From: Enchytraeus crypticus
Taxonomy: Eukaryota; Annelida; Clitellata; Enchytraeida; Enchytraeidae
Direction of reading: 5' to 3'
NCBI GenBank assembly: GCA_905160935.1
Contig: CAJHZI010000051.1
Location: 197,001 to 261,000, forward strand
DNA: 64,000 nt
The position numbers and the translations under genes were made by a program. Positions 9,736 through 20,099 of this stretch are shown in pieces; positions within the stretch are counted from its first letter, which is position 1, and every line of letters begins with the position of its first letter. The notes under the pieces are model-generated. The model was not told the origin of the DNA. It worked only from the letters and a program-made list of their open reading frames with translations, and ran no database searches.

Positions 9736-10600
9736 TGGTAACGCATAAATAAGAAAAGCGATGACTGAAAAACGAGATCAGACGGATTCTAGAAAGATTA
9801 AGAATGGGCAGTGGAATCCAAACGTTTTAGTTTAAAAAATATTTTACATTTGATATAAAATGTAGACTGAAGTGCCCAACGAAAGATTAACTCAACCATT
9901 ATCAATAATTGTTGACAACAGCTTACTCGTTCTTTATTCCATAAAGTAAATCCGGTAATAATAATCTCTCTGAAGCTATTGAATTTGATATACCTGCAAG
10001 TGATTCATAATTAAAAAGTGATTCAAACCATCTAAAAATTTTCTAAAAGTTTAAAAGCGAAGACTGGTTAGAAATGATAATGACACTACATAAGATGCAA
10101 GAGCTCAAATAGCGTTGATCAACAATTCTATTCCATAAGAAATGTAGAATTCTAGTATTGAGTACTATCTAGGAGGTACATCTATTGAAGTCTTACGCAA
10201 TCCCGGACAGACTGCATCAATGTTGGCTATCTGTCTTATCCAGACTATTTAAATAGCAGCGCGGGATTTGCGAGCCAGAGGATTTAAATAGCTGCGCGGG
10301 ATTAAATCAATGCTGGAGAAAGGACAGAAATGTTGGTGCAGCATCCTCTAAATATATGCCATCTCCAGCAGTTGCAGCAGGCGTAGCCATTGTCGCCAAT
10401 CATTTTGCTACACAAGAAAATCCTGATTACATGAAAGATTTGCGATTCGCCGACAACTAAAAATTAGCATTGATTTTTTAATTAGCATTAATTACCAAGC
10501 CAATTTTCATTCATTATTCCACTTTCACAAATATTTGGATTTTCCGGAGACAAAGTGGAGACAATTTGCAACATACTTTAAGGCTCACTAGACTTGCGGC
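9736..10600 (+). pseudogene. Copy B: virion protein 3' part and major capsid protein fragment
   Basis: Bases 9736-9835 carry the C-terminus of the small virion protein. From about 9859, where ATG is followed directly by a stop, sequence homologous to the major capsid gene of copies A and C continues: VPNERLTQ-type start, RLVRNDND, EYYLGGTSIE, and a block near 10320-10450 corresponding to the SSKYRQSPAVAAGAA block of copy A. Many stops and frame changes are present and an internal GCGGGATT-type stretch near 10255-10300 is duplicated. The fragment ends at about 10600 in the middle of the gene. Bases 10600-10785 hold nothing recognisable. Confidence 0.6.
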
Positions 10601-10784
10601 TAAAAGTGCCACCCATTTTGTGATATTACCCCACTTGACAGGGTTATGAGGCAGCTATTGTGAAGCAGCTGTACAGCTTAACCCGCAGTACCATAACGGT
10701 CTAGAGCTAATTGAATGAACTCTAACAGTGGTCATACATGATGCGATTTATTGTACAATTTATTTGAATAGATATATTGAACAA

Positions 10785-10785
<1 letters not shown>

Positions 10786-10815
<30 letters not shown>

Positions 10816-10860
10816 CAATGGGTTTGGTTCGGGTTCGGTTGGATTCCCATCTAATTACAG
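10786..10860. repeat. (TA)n tract with short GGTTCGG motif
   Basis: A (TA)n run at about 10788-10815 is followed by a short GGGTTCGGTT segment ending in GGATTCCCAT. The same motif ends the GAACCG-rich elements at 31181-32658 and 55552-55745, so this is probably a small fragment of that family. Confidence 0.5.
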
Positions 10861-11249
10861 AGATTGACACTATAAATTATCAATACCCACAGCAATCATC
10901 AAACTGCATAAATATCGAACCCGAAATTAATTTTAATATTATTTTAATTATTCAATTATTCAAACAATTAAAGTTAATTACAAAAGAAACAGCAAAACCA
11001 CTGGAACAAAAAAATATTGAAGATAGACAAAATCTGACGTTTTAATAATGAAAAGATAGCTAAAAACAACGTTTTACTAATGAATAGATGCGTGAAAATA
11101 ACCAGAGAGTGGCGATACAGGCTATGCCATTTTATGATTCGCCAATTCCTGAAAGAGAATCCACACCGAAAAAGGATCCTTTAATTTTTAATTTAGACAA
11201 GAATCTTAATGAAAATGATAGAGAGAATCTAGATCTACTCGACCTGAAT

Positions 11250-11455
11250 CGTTTATGAGCGGCACTGAGAAGAAGACCGAGACTTGGAATGCTGGATGAT
11301 TTGATAACTATAATTCGTATGTTGATATGAATGAATAGGCGGAGGATAGAAGTATGTTGAGGAAGTTATATACCATGGATCTGCCACTAAATACCATATT
11401 ATATGTTATATATATAGTTATATACCATGGTAGCGCACTAAGATAGGATATATAT
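11250..11455 (+). mobile_element. LINE A 3' end fragment
   Basis: Encodes a truncated RRRPRLGMLDDL block followed by AEDRS, the C-terminal end of the LINE A reading frame, and runs into GCGCACTAAG and simple repeats, the usual LINE A 3' junction. Inserted into the copy C first gene. Confidence 0.6.
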
Positions 11456-11572
<117 letters not shown>

Positions 11573-11820
11573 GATATTTCAATATTATTTCACGCAATAG
11601 CGCTAGACCATGGTTAGACGCACGATAGTAAACCTGCCTAAATCTCTCACTATTAATTAATTTTAATCAGAGGGCGGCGCACGGGTCCCCCACTTTCAAA
11701 ACAGTGCCGCCGCCCCTGATTAAAATTAATTAATAGTTACTTAATAGTGAGAGATTTGAAGTTTATTATCGTGCGTATAACCATGGTCTAGCACTATAAC
11801 GTGAAATAATATTGAAATAT
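11573..11820. mobile_element. Fold-back MITE
   Basis: Imperfect palindrome of about 250 bp: the left arm starts ATATTTCAATATTATTTCACG at about 11573 and the right arm ends with its reverse complement at about 11820. The arms include AGACCATGG and CTCTCACTATTAA blocks and surround a G/C-rich centre near 11690-11720. No target duplication is clear because the left flank is a microsatellite. Confidence 0.7.
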
Positions 11821-11871
11821 ATTGTGCAGCAATTTTAATGCCATCAAAGCCATCCGCATTGTGATTTGATA

Positions 11872-12030
11872 TACGTCATATTGTTCCACATACAGTGCGT
11901 AATATGGGAGAGGAAAGGTTGGAGGCTTTGATATTGCTGCAAGCATATCTTGACAGAGCGCCATCAGTTGGTGATGTGATTGATTTTTTTGCTGCAAATG
12001 GTGCTCGTCGGGTAAACTTGACTCTCTAGA
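11872..12030 (+). pseudogene. hAT-type transposase C-terminal fragment
   Basis: About 50 residues open to a stop, with NMGEERLEALILLQAYLDR followed by VIDFFAANGARR. This matches the extreme C-terminus of hAT-type transposases of the zinc-finger MYM-like group, after the dimerisation region. The upstream part is missing. From 12030 to about 12305 nothing is recognised; 12306-12352 ends in GGCTACGCCACTG, a hAT-like terminal motif shared with 33436-33498. Confidence 0.5.
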
Positions 12031-12509
12031 CTAATGGTCTTCTGGTGATTCGGTTACATTGCTAAGAGTTTTAGAACTGTGAACTATTGATTTAGGTAAG
12101 CTCTTTACAGTTTTTAGCGTGTTCAGCGAATGTAAAATTACTAATAAACAGGATATTTTATCGGGATTAAGCCATATGATATATATGTATATAGTGACCC
12201 TAAAATAAGCAGCAGGCGTGGTTATTATACCTTTTGTTAATCTATAGGCCTGTATCGATATTATGCGATTGCTTACTAGAGAAATAGTTGACCGTCCTCA
12301 AAATTTCCTAAAAAAAGTGCCTCCCCCGAGATTATATGCTGGCTACGCCACTGGTCTACTGACTGAAAATAGTACAGCTATACATGCTGGAAGCAAAGCA
12401 GTGGTTATAATACAGTAGTTAATATTTTGGATGAGCTTCTAAAAGTTAGAGCAATCACCAAGGGGGGAATATGATGATATATATTACAATTATTTTAAAG
12501 TCATATAAA

Positions 12510-13230
12510 AAAGGCGAAATTAACTCTATCTCAACAAATTCTACTTCATATCTAATAATGGATTATTAGAAGATTTGATCCTGACAGAAAGTATGAAGTA
12601 GCATTTATATCTCTGCAGACTTACAATTCAATACCAAACATCACTGAAGACAACAATAAATTTAAATATTCCACCGATGGCGGAAGTATTTGGAAAATTA
12701 TCACGCTTTCAAAGGGAGCTTAGGAATTAAGAGATATTTACTCAGCTTTTCAAAGGGTAATGCAGGCAAACGGCGACTACGAATCAATTTATGAGTAATA
12801 TTAAATTAGTCATTTTATTTTCAGAGAAATTTTGACTATACCGCACGAAAAGTACATGGCTGACTTTGGAATTGACACTTCAATGGGGGCTACTCTCGGC
12901 TTCACCGATGAAAAACTGACACAAGGAGTTCATCAATCTCGAAATAAAATAGATATTGAAAAAATCAATTTGATACAAGTCGAATGCGATATTACTACTG
13001 GTAGCTATCTTAATGGAAATAAATCCAATGTGATTCATACGTTCACTCAAAGAGTAAATCCAGGCTTTAAGATAATTGAGAATCCTACTCCTGAATTGAT
13101 TTTGTATCAATTGTTAACAGACTAGAAATTGGTAGCATAAAGCTGCGGTTGACCGATCAAGACAGCAACCTTATAGATCTGATGGGTGAAAGACTTACTA
13201 TTGTACTACTAATTAGAGAAAAATCTAATT
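12510..13230 (+). pseudogene. Copy C: penton-like capsid protein, broken
   Basis: Homologous throughout to the copy A gene: YNSIPNI-like strand, NNKFKYSTDGGS, then an open block 12832-13125 with HEKYMADFGIDTSMGATLGF, TTGSYLNGNKSNVIHTF and ENPTPELILYQL, then LRLTDQDSNLIDLMGER. The start codon seen in copy A (ATG) is altered and the first half contains frame changes. This copy preserves the C-terminal half better than copy A. Followed about 27 bp later by the small hydrophobic gene. Penton assignment is inferred. Confidence 0.6.
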
Positions 13231-13256
13231 AAAAAATTATATTGTACTTTGTAAAA

Positions 13257-13550
13257 ATGATTGTCTAAGAGAATTGCAAAGAAACATACAGTTCAATACA
13301 ATATGGGTGTGGATTTGTCGATACACTGAAAGGCATCGGTTCGTAAGTATATCAAAATAAAGATTTAATTGCAAAACCAATGTTGGGAGCAGTAGGTGAT
13401 ATTGCTGCATTCGGATTGACATAGGGAGGTAAAGCACTCATTAGAAAGATAGCAAATGAAAAAGCAAAACTAAATAGTCTGCTAACTCCAGAATCGTATG
13501 AGAAATTAGAACGGCTACCAAAATGGGGTAGTGAAATCAAAAAATTTTAG
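13257..13550 (+). pseudogene. Copy C: small glycine-rich hydrophobic virion-type protein, broken
   Basis: ATG at 13257 with an early stop; the remaining sequence carries GVDLSIH/GIGS-like coding and, in another frame, a well-kept hydrophobic segment with PMLGAVGDIAAFGL and then KLNSLLTPESYEKLERLPKWG up to TAG 13550. About 95 codons. A membrane-active minor virion role is a guess from the Gly/Ala-rich helix and gene position. Confidence 0.5.
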
Positions 13551-13578
13551 TTTAAAATTATCATTACATATAAATAAA

Positions 13579-14845
13579 ATGGAAACTGAAGTGCCAAACG
13601 AAATATTCACACATCAATCGTCAACTATTATTGACAACAGTAGAGAAACGATACAATACTCGTCCTTTAATCCACAGACTAAAGCTGGGATTAATACCAA
13701 TAACGAAGTTTTTGAAATTGATATATACCTGCTAGTGATTCGTAATACAACCCATCTTAAAGTTTTCTTAAAATAAAGGGAAGATTAATTAGATATGACA
13801 ATGGCAATCCTTATGATGCAACAGCTCAAATTGCTTTGCTTAATAATGATATTTATCTTTATAAATATGATATTTACCATACCTTTTTCTTATTGAGTAT
13901 ATTCTATGAGTTAAATCAATTCAAACTTTCCAGGGCAGACTACGCAAATGTTGTCTACCCCAGACGATTTCAATTGCAACGCGGGATTAAATCAATATTG
14001 GAGAATTGCAGAAATGGTGCGCAATATCCTCCAAATATAGACAATCTCCAGCAGTTTCAGCAAGCGCAGGCATTGTTGCTGATCATTTTACAACGCAAGA
14101 AAATCCCGACTACAATATATTTATTTAAAATTTCGATTATGCATTGCAAATCCAAAGAATATAATTGAGTAGCACATATTTGCAAAATCAGGGTTAACCC
14201 AAAGCACTAGGCACTTATGACACTTATCCGATGGTCAGACCCATATCAATGAAGGATTTGCCATACGCCGACAACTTCTAATGAGCAACGATACACTAGG
14301 CCAATTTTCATACTACATTCCATTTTCACATTTAATTGGATTTTCCTAACATAAGAGAGTACTTTACAATTTGCGACATACATGTACGTGGAGGTTCACT
14401 AGAGCGGATAAAGCATTGGCTATTCATAGAGCGAACAATGTTTTTGATGGTATAATTTCACTAACGGACATTAGATGGATAGTACCAAGAATAAAACCAT
14501 CAGTTGAAATGTTAACTTCACTGCGAGAGTCTGTTGTAAGTAAAAGGAAAATTCCAATAAGTTTTAGCAGAAGTGATCAGCATACTACAGTTACACGAGA
14601 TGTACAGGAATATGAATGGATGATCAGTGATAAGTGTCTCTATAGACACTGGAAATAAAAAGCCTAGATGGATAATTTGGATTTGAATTTCTAGTTGGAT
14701 TTCTAACTGAGAAATCACGAACACAAGAACAAAATCCAGCCGTGTCTGATCACCTTAACTTGACAAGTGCTTTTGCTGAATTGAATGATCAGAGATAGCA
14801 TGCTGATGAATCAAGAAAAAACTTTACTACAAAGACGTGAATAGT
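13579..14845 (+). pseudogene. Copy C: major capsid protein (double jelly roll type), broken
   Basis: Begins at ATG 13579 with METEVPNEIFTHQSSTIIDN, preserved for about 60 codons. Later blocks are NATAQIALLNND-like coding, FSYYIPFSHLIGFS-like coding, ISLTDIRWIVPRIKPS, KIPISFSRSDQHTTV and VSDHLNLTSAFAELNDQ. Frame changes occur near 13740, 13860-14100 and 14660. The extreme C-terminus and the zinc ribbon of the next gene are missing: compared with copy A a deletion of roughly 450 bp joins the capsid gene at about 14830 to the PLA2 region. About 14160-14240 contains sequence not seen in copy A. Confidence 0.75.
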
Positions 14846-15130
14846 ATGTACCCAACGGATCATTTAATAATCTAAACAAGTATTCGTAAAGCGGTGAGGC
14901 ACAAAGTATGAACAGAGAAATCGCGAAGGCTATCAAGGCAAATGAGTTGGATGGAATGTGTAAATTGCACGATCAGTTTTATACTGCAAATCCTGATCAG
15001 GCCAGCAGAAATATCAGGGACACAGCTTTGGCCCATCGAGCATACGAAATGATTCAAGTTCAAGTTTTGAAAGTGCGCAAAGGTTTATGGCTCAATTTGT
15101 TTACTACATCATAAAAAGTAAGGCAACGTA
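14840..15130 (+). pseudogene. Copy C: phospholipase A2 domain, broken
   Basis: The PLA2 core is recognisable by the catalytic block LDGMCKLHDQFYTANPD (HD present) followed by ASRNI and ALAHRAYEM, but the calcium-binding loop that reads YCGPATK in copy A is degenerate. The upstream zinc ribbon is deleted. A stop separates the core from the basic C-terminal tail, which shows extra A/G-rich sequence (about 15120-15170). Integrase follows immediately. Confidence 0.7.
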
Positions 15131-15189
15131 AAGTAAGATAAAAAAAAGAAGTAAGAAAAAGTAAGGTCTTGGCCAGTCAAAAAACGTAT

Positions 15190-16230
15190 AGAGTGGTCCA
15201 GCGAAGAAAAAGGCTTGAAGTGAAACGTTGGACTCTTTGAAGAATTAGCTAGAGAACACAAACCGATTCGCAGAAAATTTACAAGAAATCAGGTTCGTGT
15301 GTTTGAAGTTGATGAGAAATGCGGAGCAGATTTAATCGAAATGCAGGAATGGAGCAGAGTTAATAAGGGCTACAGATACATGCTTAACTTCATTGATGTA
15401 TTTTCCAACTTTGAATGGAGCGTTCTGTTGTAAGATACGAGAGGTGAAACTGTAACTGAAGCCTTGAAATTAATTGTAAAAATTTCAGATAGAATGCCAA
15501 GATTCTTGTGGGTTAATCAGGGTAAAGAATTTTACAACAAGAACATGGATGATTGGTTAAAGAAAAGTAATATTAATAGATACTCTACATTTGGAGTATA
15601 AATCAGTAGATGTTGAAAGGTTTAATAGAAGCATCAGGGACAAAATGTGGAAAAGATTTAAGGCTGAAACTACGAGAAATTGGATTAATTTTATCGACGA
15701 TTTAATTGCAGAGTAAACAATACAAAGCATTCGACTATAACAATGACTCTTGCATGATTCCAATAAAATGGAAAACGAAGCGTTTATAATTCGATATCGT
15801 TTATAATTAACAGTAGGAAATACAGAAATGTTGAAATTAACATGAGTCGGAAATTCGAGATTGGCGATTGAGTTCGAATTAGTAGAATTAAAAGCTTGTT
15901 TGAAAAGGGGTTCCTACCCAATTGTTCTGAAGAGATGTACAAGAGAGCCAACGTGCAATACACATCCCAGATCACATATTTGGGAGATTGGCTAGGTGAA
16001 GAGATAGAAGGCGTTTTTACGCAGAAGAATTGCAAAAAACTAATCAAGAAATTTGTAGAATTGAAAAAGTTATTAAAGCAAAAAAGATTATAGATGTATT
16101 GTTTACTCTGCTATTAAATCGTCGATAAAATTAATCCAATCAAATCGATCATGCTTTGGTGAAATGGGTGGGTTACGACAAGAGGCATATTGACTGGTTT
16201 CCGGTATCAAATTTACAAAATTTAGTTTAA
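15190..16230 (+). pseudogene. Copy C: retroviral-type integrase with chromodomain, broken
   Basis: Blocks in order: HKPIRRKFTRNQV, ADLIEMQEWSRVNKGYRYML with the first catalytic Asp present, the second Asp region reading VNQGKEF (Asp to Asn), a frame change beyond STFG, then KGLFEKGFLPNCSEEMYKRANVQYTSQ and GVFTQKNCKK in open block 15896-16093, and the chromodomain end ALVKWVGYDKRHIDWFPVSNLQNL to stop 16228-16230. The chromodomain is interrupted by a 45-bp inverted copy (16096-16140) of upstream integrase sequence (15679-15723). Such a tail is typical of Polinton integrases. Confidence 0.8.
16096..16140. repeat. 45-bp inverted templated insertion in integrase
   Basis: Reverse complement of 15679-15723 with one mismatch. 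Copy D lacks any such insertion at the same place in its chromodomain, so this is an acquired duplication of the gene's own sequence in inverted orientation. Confidence 0.9.
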
Positions 16231-16268
16231 TGATTTTATTTAAATTTATTTTCCTGTATATATATAAA

Positions 16269-16601
16269 ATGACAACTACAAACTCTAAGACAAATACAAA
16301 ATCCGTCATACGCATGTTTCAAGATCTTAACGCTGGGGACGGATATATTGTTAAAAGATTTAAGGAAGTAAATGGAATATTTTGAAAATCATTTATTTTA
16401 TACTTTATACAAATTGAGGATGATACCCTGTACGGTCTACGACAAATATTAATCTCTATAGAGAAACAGTTAGAAGCGAACTCTAAAAGATTTGAATTTA
16501 CAGTAAGAAAATTCACTGAGGGAATTTATGAAGGAAAGTTGTGGTCAGATATTGTTGGTTTCAATACAGAAAGTGAAGATACTGGGAATGTCTGGCTATA
16601 A
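16269..16601 (+). pseudogene. Copy C: unknown small element protein (about 110 codons)
   Basis: Reads from ATG 16269 to TAA 16599-16601 with one in-frame TGA near 16384. The N-terminus is polar (MTTTNSKTNTKSVIRMFQDL), then GDGYIVKRFKEVNG, and after the stop EDDTLYGLRQILISIEKQLEANSKRFEFTV and KLWSDIVGFNTESED. No family recognised, no membrane segment. It lies between the integrase end (about 40 bp away) and the convergent polymerase end (about 55 bp away), so it is probably the last gene of the plus-strand viral module. Copy A has lost this region by deletion. Confidence 0.45.
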
Positions 16602-16654
16602 AGGTTAATTATTTGCAAACCAAATGTGGATTGGGAAAAAAATGCAATATCAGT

Positions 16655-17228
16655 CCTCTTCAGTCTTTAGCTTATAATTGCAATGCGCAAAAGTATGTAT
16701 TCCATCGTCTGATATTGCTCGCTTATCATCATCAGCGCTCAGAGCAACTTTATTCATTTGTCTGTGAAGACGTCTTTTAAGTGATATCTGATGACGTTCA
16801 TACTTCTACTATAATCTCTTTTCTCAAAGCGACAATTTGTATAATAATCATGCGTTTTTTTCTTTCAACAACAGTCTTTTTAACTTCTTTACATTTCTTG
16901 CACCCCTCCTCTGCTAATTTATATGATAAAATATGTAACAAAGTATGTTACATACATAGTAGTAAAATATGAAGCAAAGCTACAGCAAAGCTTCATATTT
17001 TACATATATATTGCATATTTGTACATATACATATTTTGCATATATGCAGCACTCAATCCAACAGATTCTTCAATTTCCTTTCCTCAAGCTTCATCCTTAA
17101 CCATTCCACTGACTTTCTTATTAATTCCAGTCTTAATGCCTGATGAATGATCTCTGGAAAAATCGCAAGTGTCAAATTAGAGTTCGACGTCATTAGATAA
17201 AAACCGTAAAAATCTTCCATACATCAAC
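16655..17228 (-). pseudogene. Copy C: DNA polymerase B, C-terminal part
   Basis: Minus-strand C-terminal region of the protein-primed polymerase. The last residues are NKVALSADDDKRAISDDGIHTFAH, ending at a stop near 16655; a middle block reads GIKTGINKKVSGMVKDEA and EIEESVGL; further up lies the segment just after motif C. Several stops are present. LINE J1 interrupts the gene at 17229. Ends convergently with the plus-strand viral genes. Confidence 0.75.
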
Positions 17229-18446
17229 AAAATGAATTATAATAATAATAATTAATATTTAGATCACCAAAAAGGGCCTTTCAACCCTGTACAGTTCACA
17301 AGCAGTGCAATAAGTGCGCACAATTTAAATGTTGAACTTAAAACGAAAATATAAAGTAGAAATTAAAGAATTTAAATAAAGAAATTCAGAATTTAAAAAA
17401 TTAATGATAATAAGGTAGGCATAATTATACATTTAAGATCAGTATCATTAATAATTATTTAAGAAGTACTGACGAAGATTAATATTGAAACAGTTAACGG
17501 AACGAGTTGATCGTAAATTAGGTAAAAGGGATAACCAGTATCTAGGGCCTTGTACAGCGATAAAGTTTTCGCGACAGTAGGTTCTGAACGATGGTATAGT
17601 AATTTCCGAAACTTGTCGAAATTTATAAACAGAATTTACATTATTTAATAGCACGGAAAAGTTGTAGCATGAAGGCATATCATTATGAATAAGTTATACA
17701 GAAATACGCAACAGCAATGTTTATGAATATCACTTAACTTTAAAATTTGTAGTTCTTTAAATATATTGTTCGTATGACTACGAAACTCTGCATGTTGAAT
17801 TATTCTAATTGCTCGTTTTTGGAGTACTATCAATTCGTTGAGCAAGGTTTTAGAAGCGTTCCCCCAAACAATATTACAATAAATTAGAAGCGGATATATT
17901 AGACTGTAGCATAAATTTAACATACAATGTTTAGGTAACGTAGTTTTATCCCGATGGAGTAATCCAATGGATTTGGCTAATTTTTGTGCAGTATAGGAAA
18001 TAAATTGCCATGATAATTTTTCATCAAGAATCACTCCTAAAAATTTAGTCTTATCTATTCTAGAAATAATCTATGTATATATGAAAATTTTCAGAATTAT
18101 TGTTATATTTGTATTTACACTCAAATAGCATGTAATTGGTTTTTTGTACATTTAGAAATAATCAATTCGCTTTAAACCAGTCAGAGAGTGTTAGTAGTTC
18201 AGTATTAGTTGAATGCATTAGTTTCAAAATATCAGGGTCTGTGCAGATAATATTTGTATCATCTGCAAATAATATGAAGGTGAGAATTTTACTAATCTCG
18301 GATATATCATTGACATAAATCTGAAACAACAAAGGTCCCAATATTGAACCTTGTGGGACACCACATTGAATAGTTCTATAATTTGATTCTTAATTATTAT
18401 ATACCAAATATAGTTAAAAATTTTAATAATTAATAATAATAATTTT
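17229..18446 (-). mobile_element. LINE J1 (5'-truncated non-LTR retrotransposon) inserted in polymerase
   Basis: Encodes, in degraded form, reverse transcriptase blocks [19 protein letters not shown] (about 18300-18350) and FADDTN (about 18250), then ILDEKLSWQFISY, LLIYCNIVWGNASKTLLNELIVLQKRAIRII (17645-18034), and a C-terminal block ending NINLRQYFLNNY (17448-17678). This is a jockey/CR1-like order. Flanked by a near-perfect 13-14 bp duplication, TTCC(A)TACATCAAC, at 17215-17228 and 18447-18458, placing it cleanly inside the polymerase. The 3' end, at the low-coordinate side, is an (ATT)-rich tail. 5'-truncated; no endonuclease. Confidence 0.8.
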
Positions 18447-20052
18447 TCCTACATCAACGAATCAGTGTCTGTAAACAGCAGCTTAGCTTTCTCACCATGC
18501 ATTTCCTTTATGTAATTATGAGTGAAAGTCGTACATCATCATTAAGTTTTACTTAAATCTAATATTGTATACCTAGGTATATCAGCTTATTATACCGCAA
18601 TATAATTTTTCCCATGAGGCCGCCGATAGGATTTCGTCAAATATTATTCTTCGGTCATAGTTCGACTTTGCAATTAATTTAACCGCCTTTTCCCTATCAT
18701 CAACCAATCTGAAATCTATCCTTATTGCAATATTTTCTATTGTCTTTCCAAAAACGCTATTGTCAATTAGTTTAAAGAAATCTTTTTCAAAATCGTTGGC
18801 AGCCTTAGTTCTTAACTGAGCGTTTAAATCGATAAATGTCTTATGCCATGGTCTTTCCTCAAATTTTATGCCTAAGGTATTTTGCTAATTTTCTGTCCCA
18901 AACTTTCGAACAGTTTCAAATTCTCGTAATGTATTATATATTTTGTTTTATCTTTCAAATTCGGTATCGGTTTATTCACATTGTTCACAATCTCAGCCGC
19001 TAAAGGATAGTCATTATGTAGATCGTGAATAGCGGACGGATACTCCAAGTCAACTTCGACGATACAATTAATTTCTTTCCAATTCTCCAACTCGTCTTCA
19101 TGAATCCATTCTACTCCGTGTGTGGGTAGGGGCTTACTCATCGCAAAGCCATAAAAGTTATTGCTATCCAGGTATTTGATAAATTTAGTAGGTTCCTTAA
19201 TGTTAAAATTCTCATCCATGCATTTATTATTAGCGCTGGCGTATCTGATCTGTTTGAAGCAGTGCTTACACTGCCTCTTCTTCCGTGCTTAATCATCAAC
19301 AGCATGTCGCAATCACTCAACAATTCAAGCTCAATTTCAGTTAATTGCCAGGACTAGCTTGGCAGCATCCCAAGCTAGTCCTAACGAAGTGTAATTTCAA
19401 GCAGGATCCAATTTATAGTTGGTCATACTGTCATCTCTAAAATTTTCAAAGACATCTGCTAGTAAAAGAACATCAGACACATTGTACAAGTCGTGATTGT
19501 CTCTAAATGCCAAACAACCAAGCTCTCTCGAATTAGTATGTGCGTGTTTATAGCCTTCATCACTAATACTGGTATCATTAAGTTTTGAGTAGAAAGCCTC
19601 CTTTGGCGATAGTTTAGTTTCACCCATGTTTCTCTCTAATGAACTTACGTATGGGTTATTCCTTTTCTCAAAAGCAAATCCAATTGCTTTCCAGAATACA
19701 TACTTGCAATATTTTTACACTGATCCTTACTTAGATTCTTTGAAAGTGTGTCTAGATTCGAAGCCATAAAACTAAAGCTATGGATAAAACGCAAATATCG
19801 TTTCACGTGGACTTTTTTATTAATATAGTTGTCAACCAGTACTTACTTCCCTGGAGAAGCTGATATACTTTTCATTATTACACAGAATTCAATTAATATT
19901 TCCACCTGCCAACTTCTTTATAAACAAATGACTGTCGTATCCAGATAAATTGTGAAAAACTTCTGTAGAGGTATCTGGACTCTTGTGATGGAAATTGCAA
20001 TTATCGTGTGCTGCACATATTTATTTATTCGTGAATAAATCCATTGACACAG
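18447..20052 (-). pseudogene. Copy C: DNA polymerase B, central part
   Basis: Largest piece of the viral polymerase. Visible in order along the minus strand: DNCNFHHKS and FHNLSGYDSHLF (exonuclease region, about 19930-20000), MGETKLSPKEAFYSKLND and VSDVLLLADVFENFRD (19397-19627), GLAWDAAKLVL, LSDCDMLLM (19260-19320), then YLDSNNFYGFAMSKPLPTHGVEW with VEVDLEYP (18872-19219), and motif C TDTDS near 18465-18480. These are polymerase family B exonuclease and palm signatures of the Polinton class. Multiple frame changes. Bounded by LINE J1 (low side) and LINE J2 (high side). Confidence 0.85.
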
Positions 20053-20099
20053 CACATATTTGTAATTTCTTTCTTTAGAAAGAAATTATAAATATGTGC
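20052..20099. repeat. Hairpin with 22-bp arms at LINE J2 3' end
   Basis: 20052-20073 pairs with 20078-20099 with one mismatch, loop TTTA. It sits exactly at the LINE/polymerase junction, so it is either the LINE 3' terminal structure or a fold-back made at insertion. Confidence 0.85.

Noticed and set aside
19350-19383. 13-bp inverted repeat AGGACTAGCTTGG/CCAAGCTAGTCCT
   Set aside because: It lies in ordinary polymerase coding sequence (GLAWDAAKLVL) and is explained by codon choice; not clearly a duplication.
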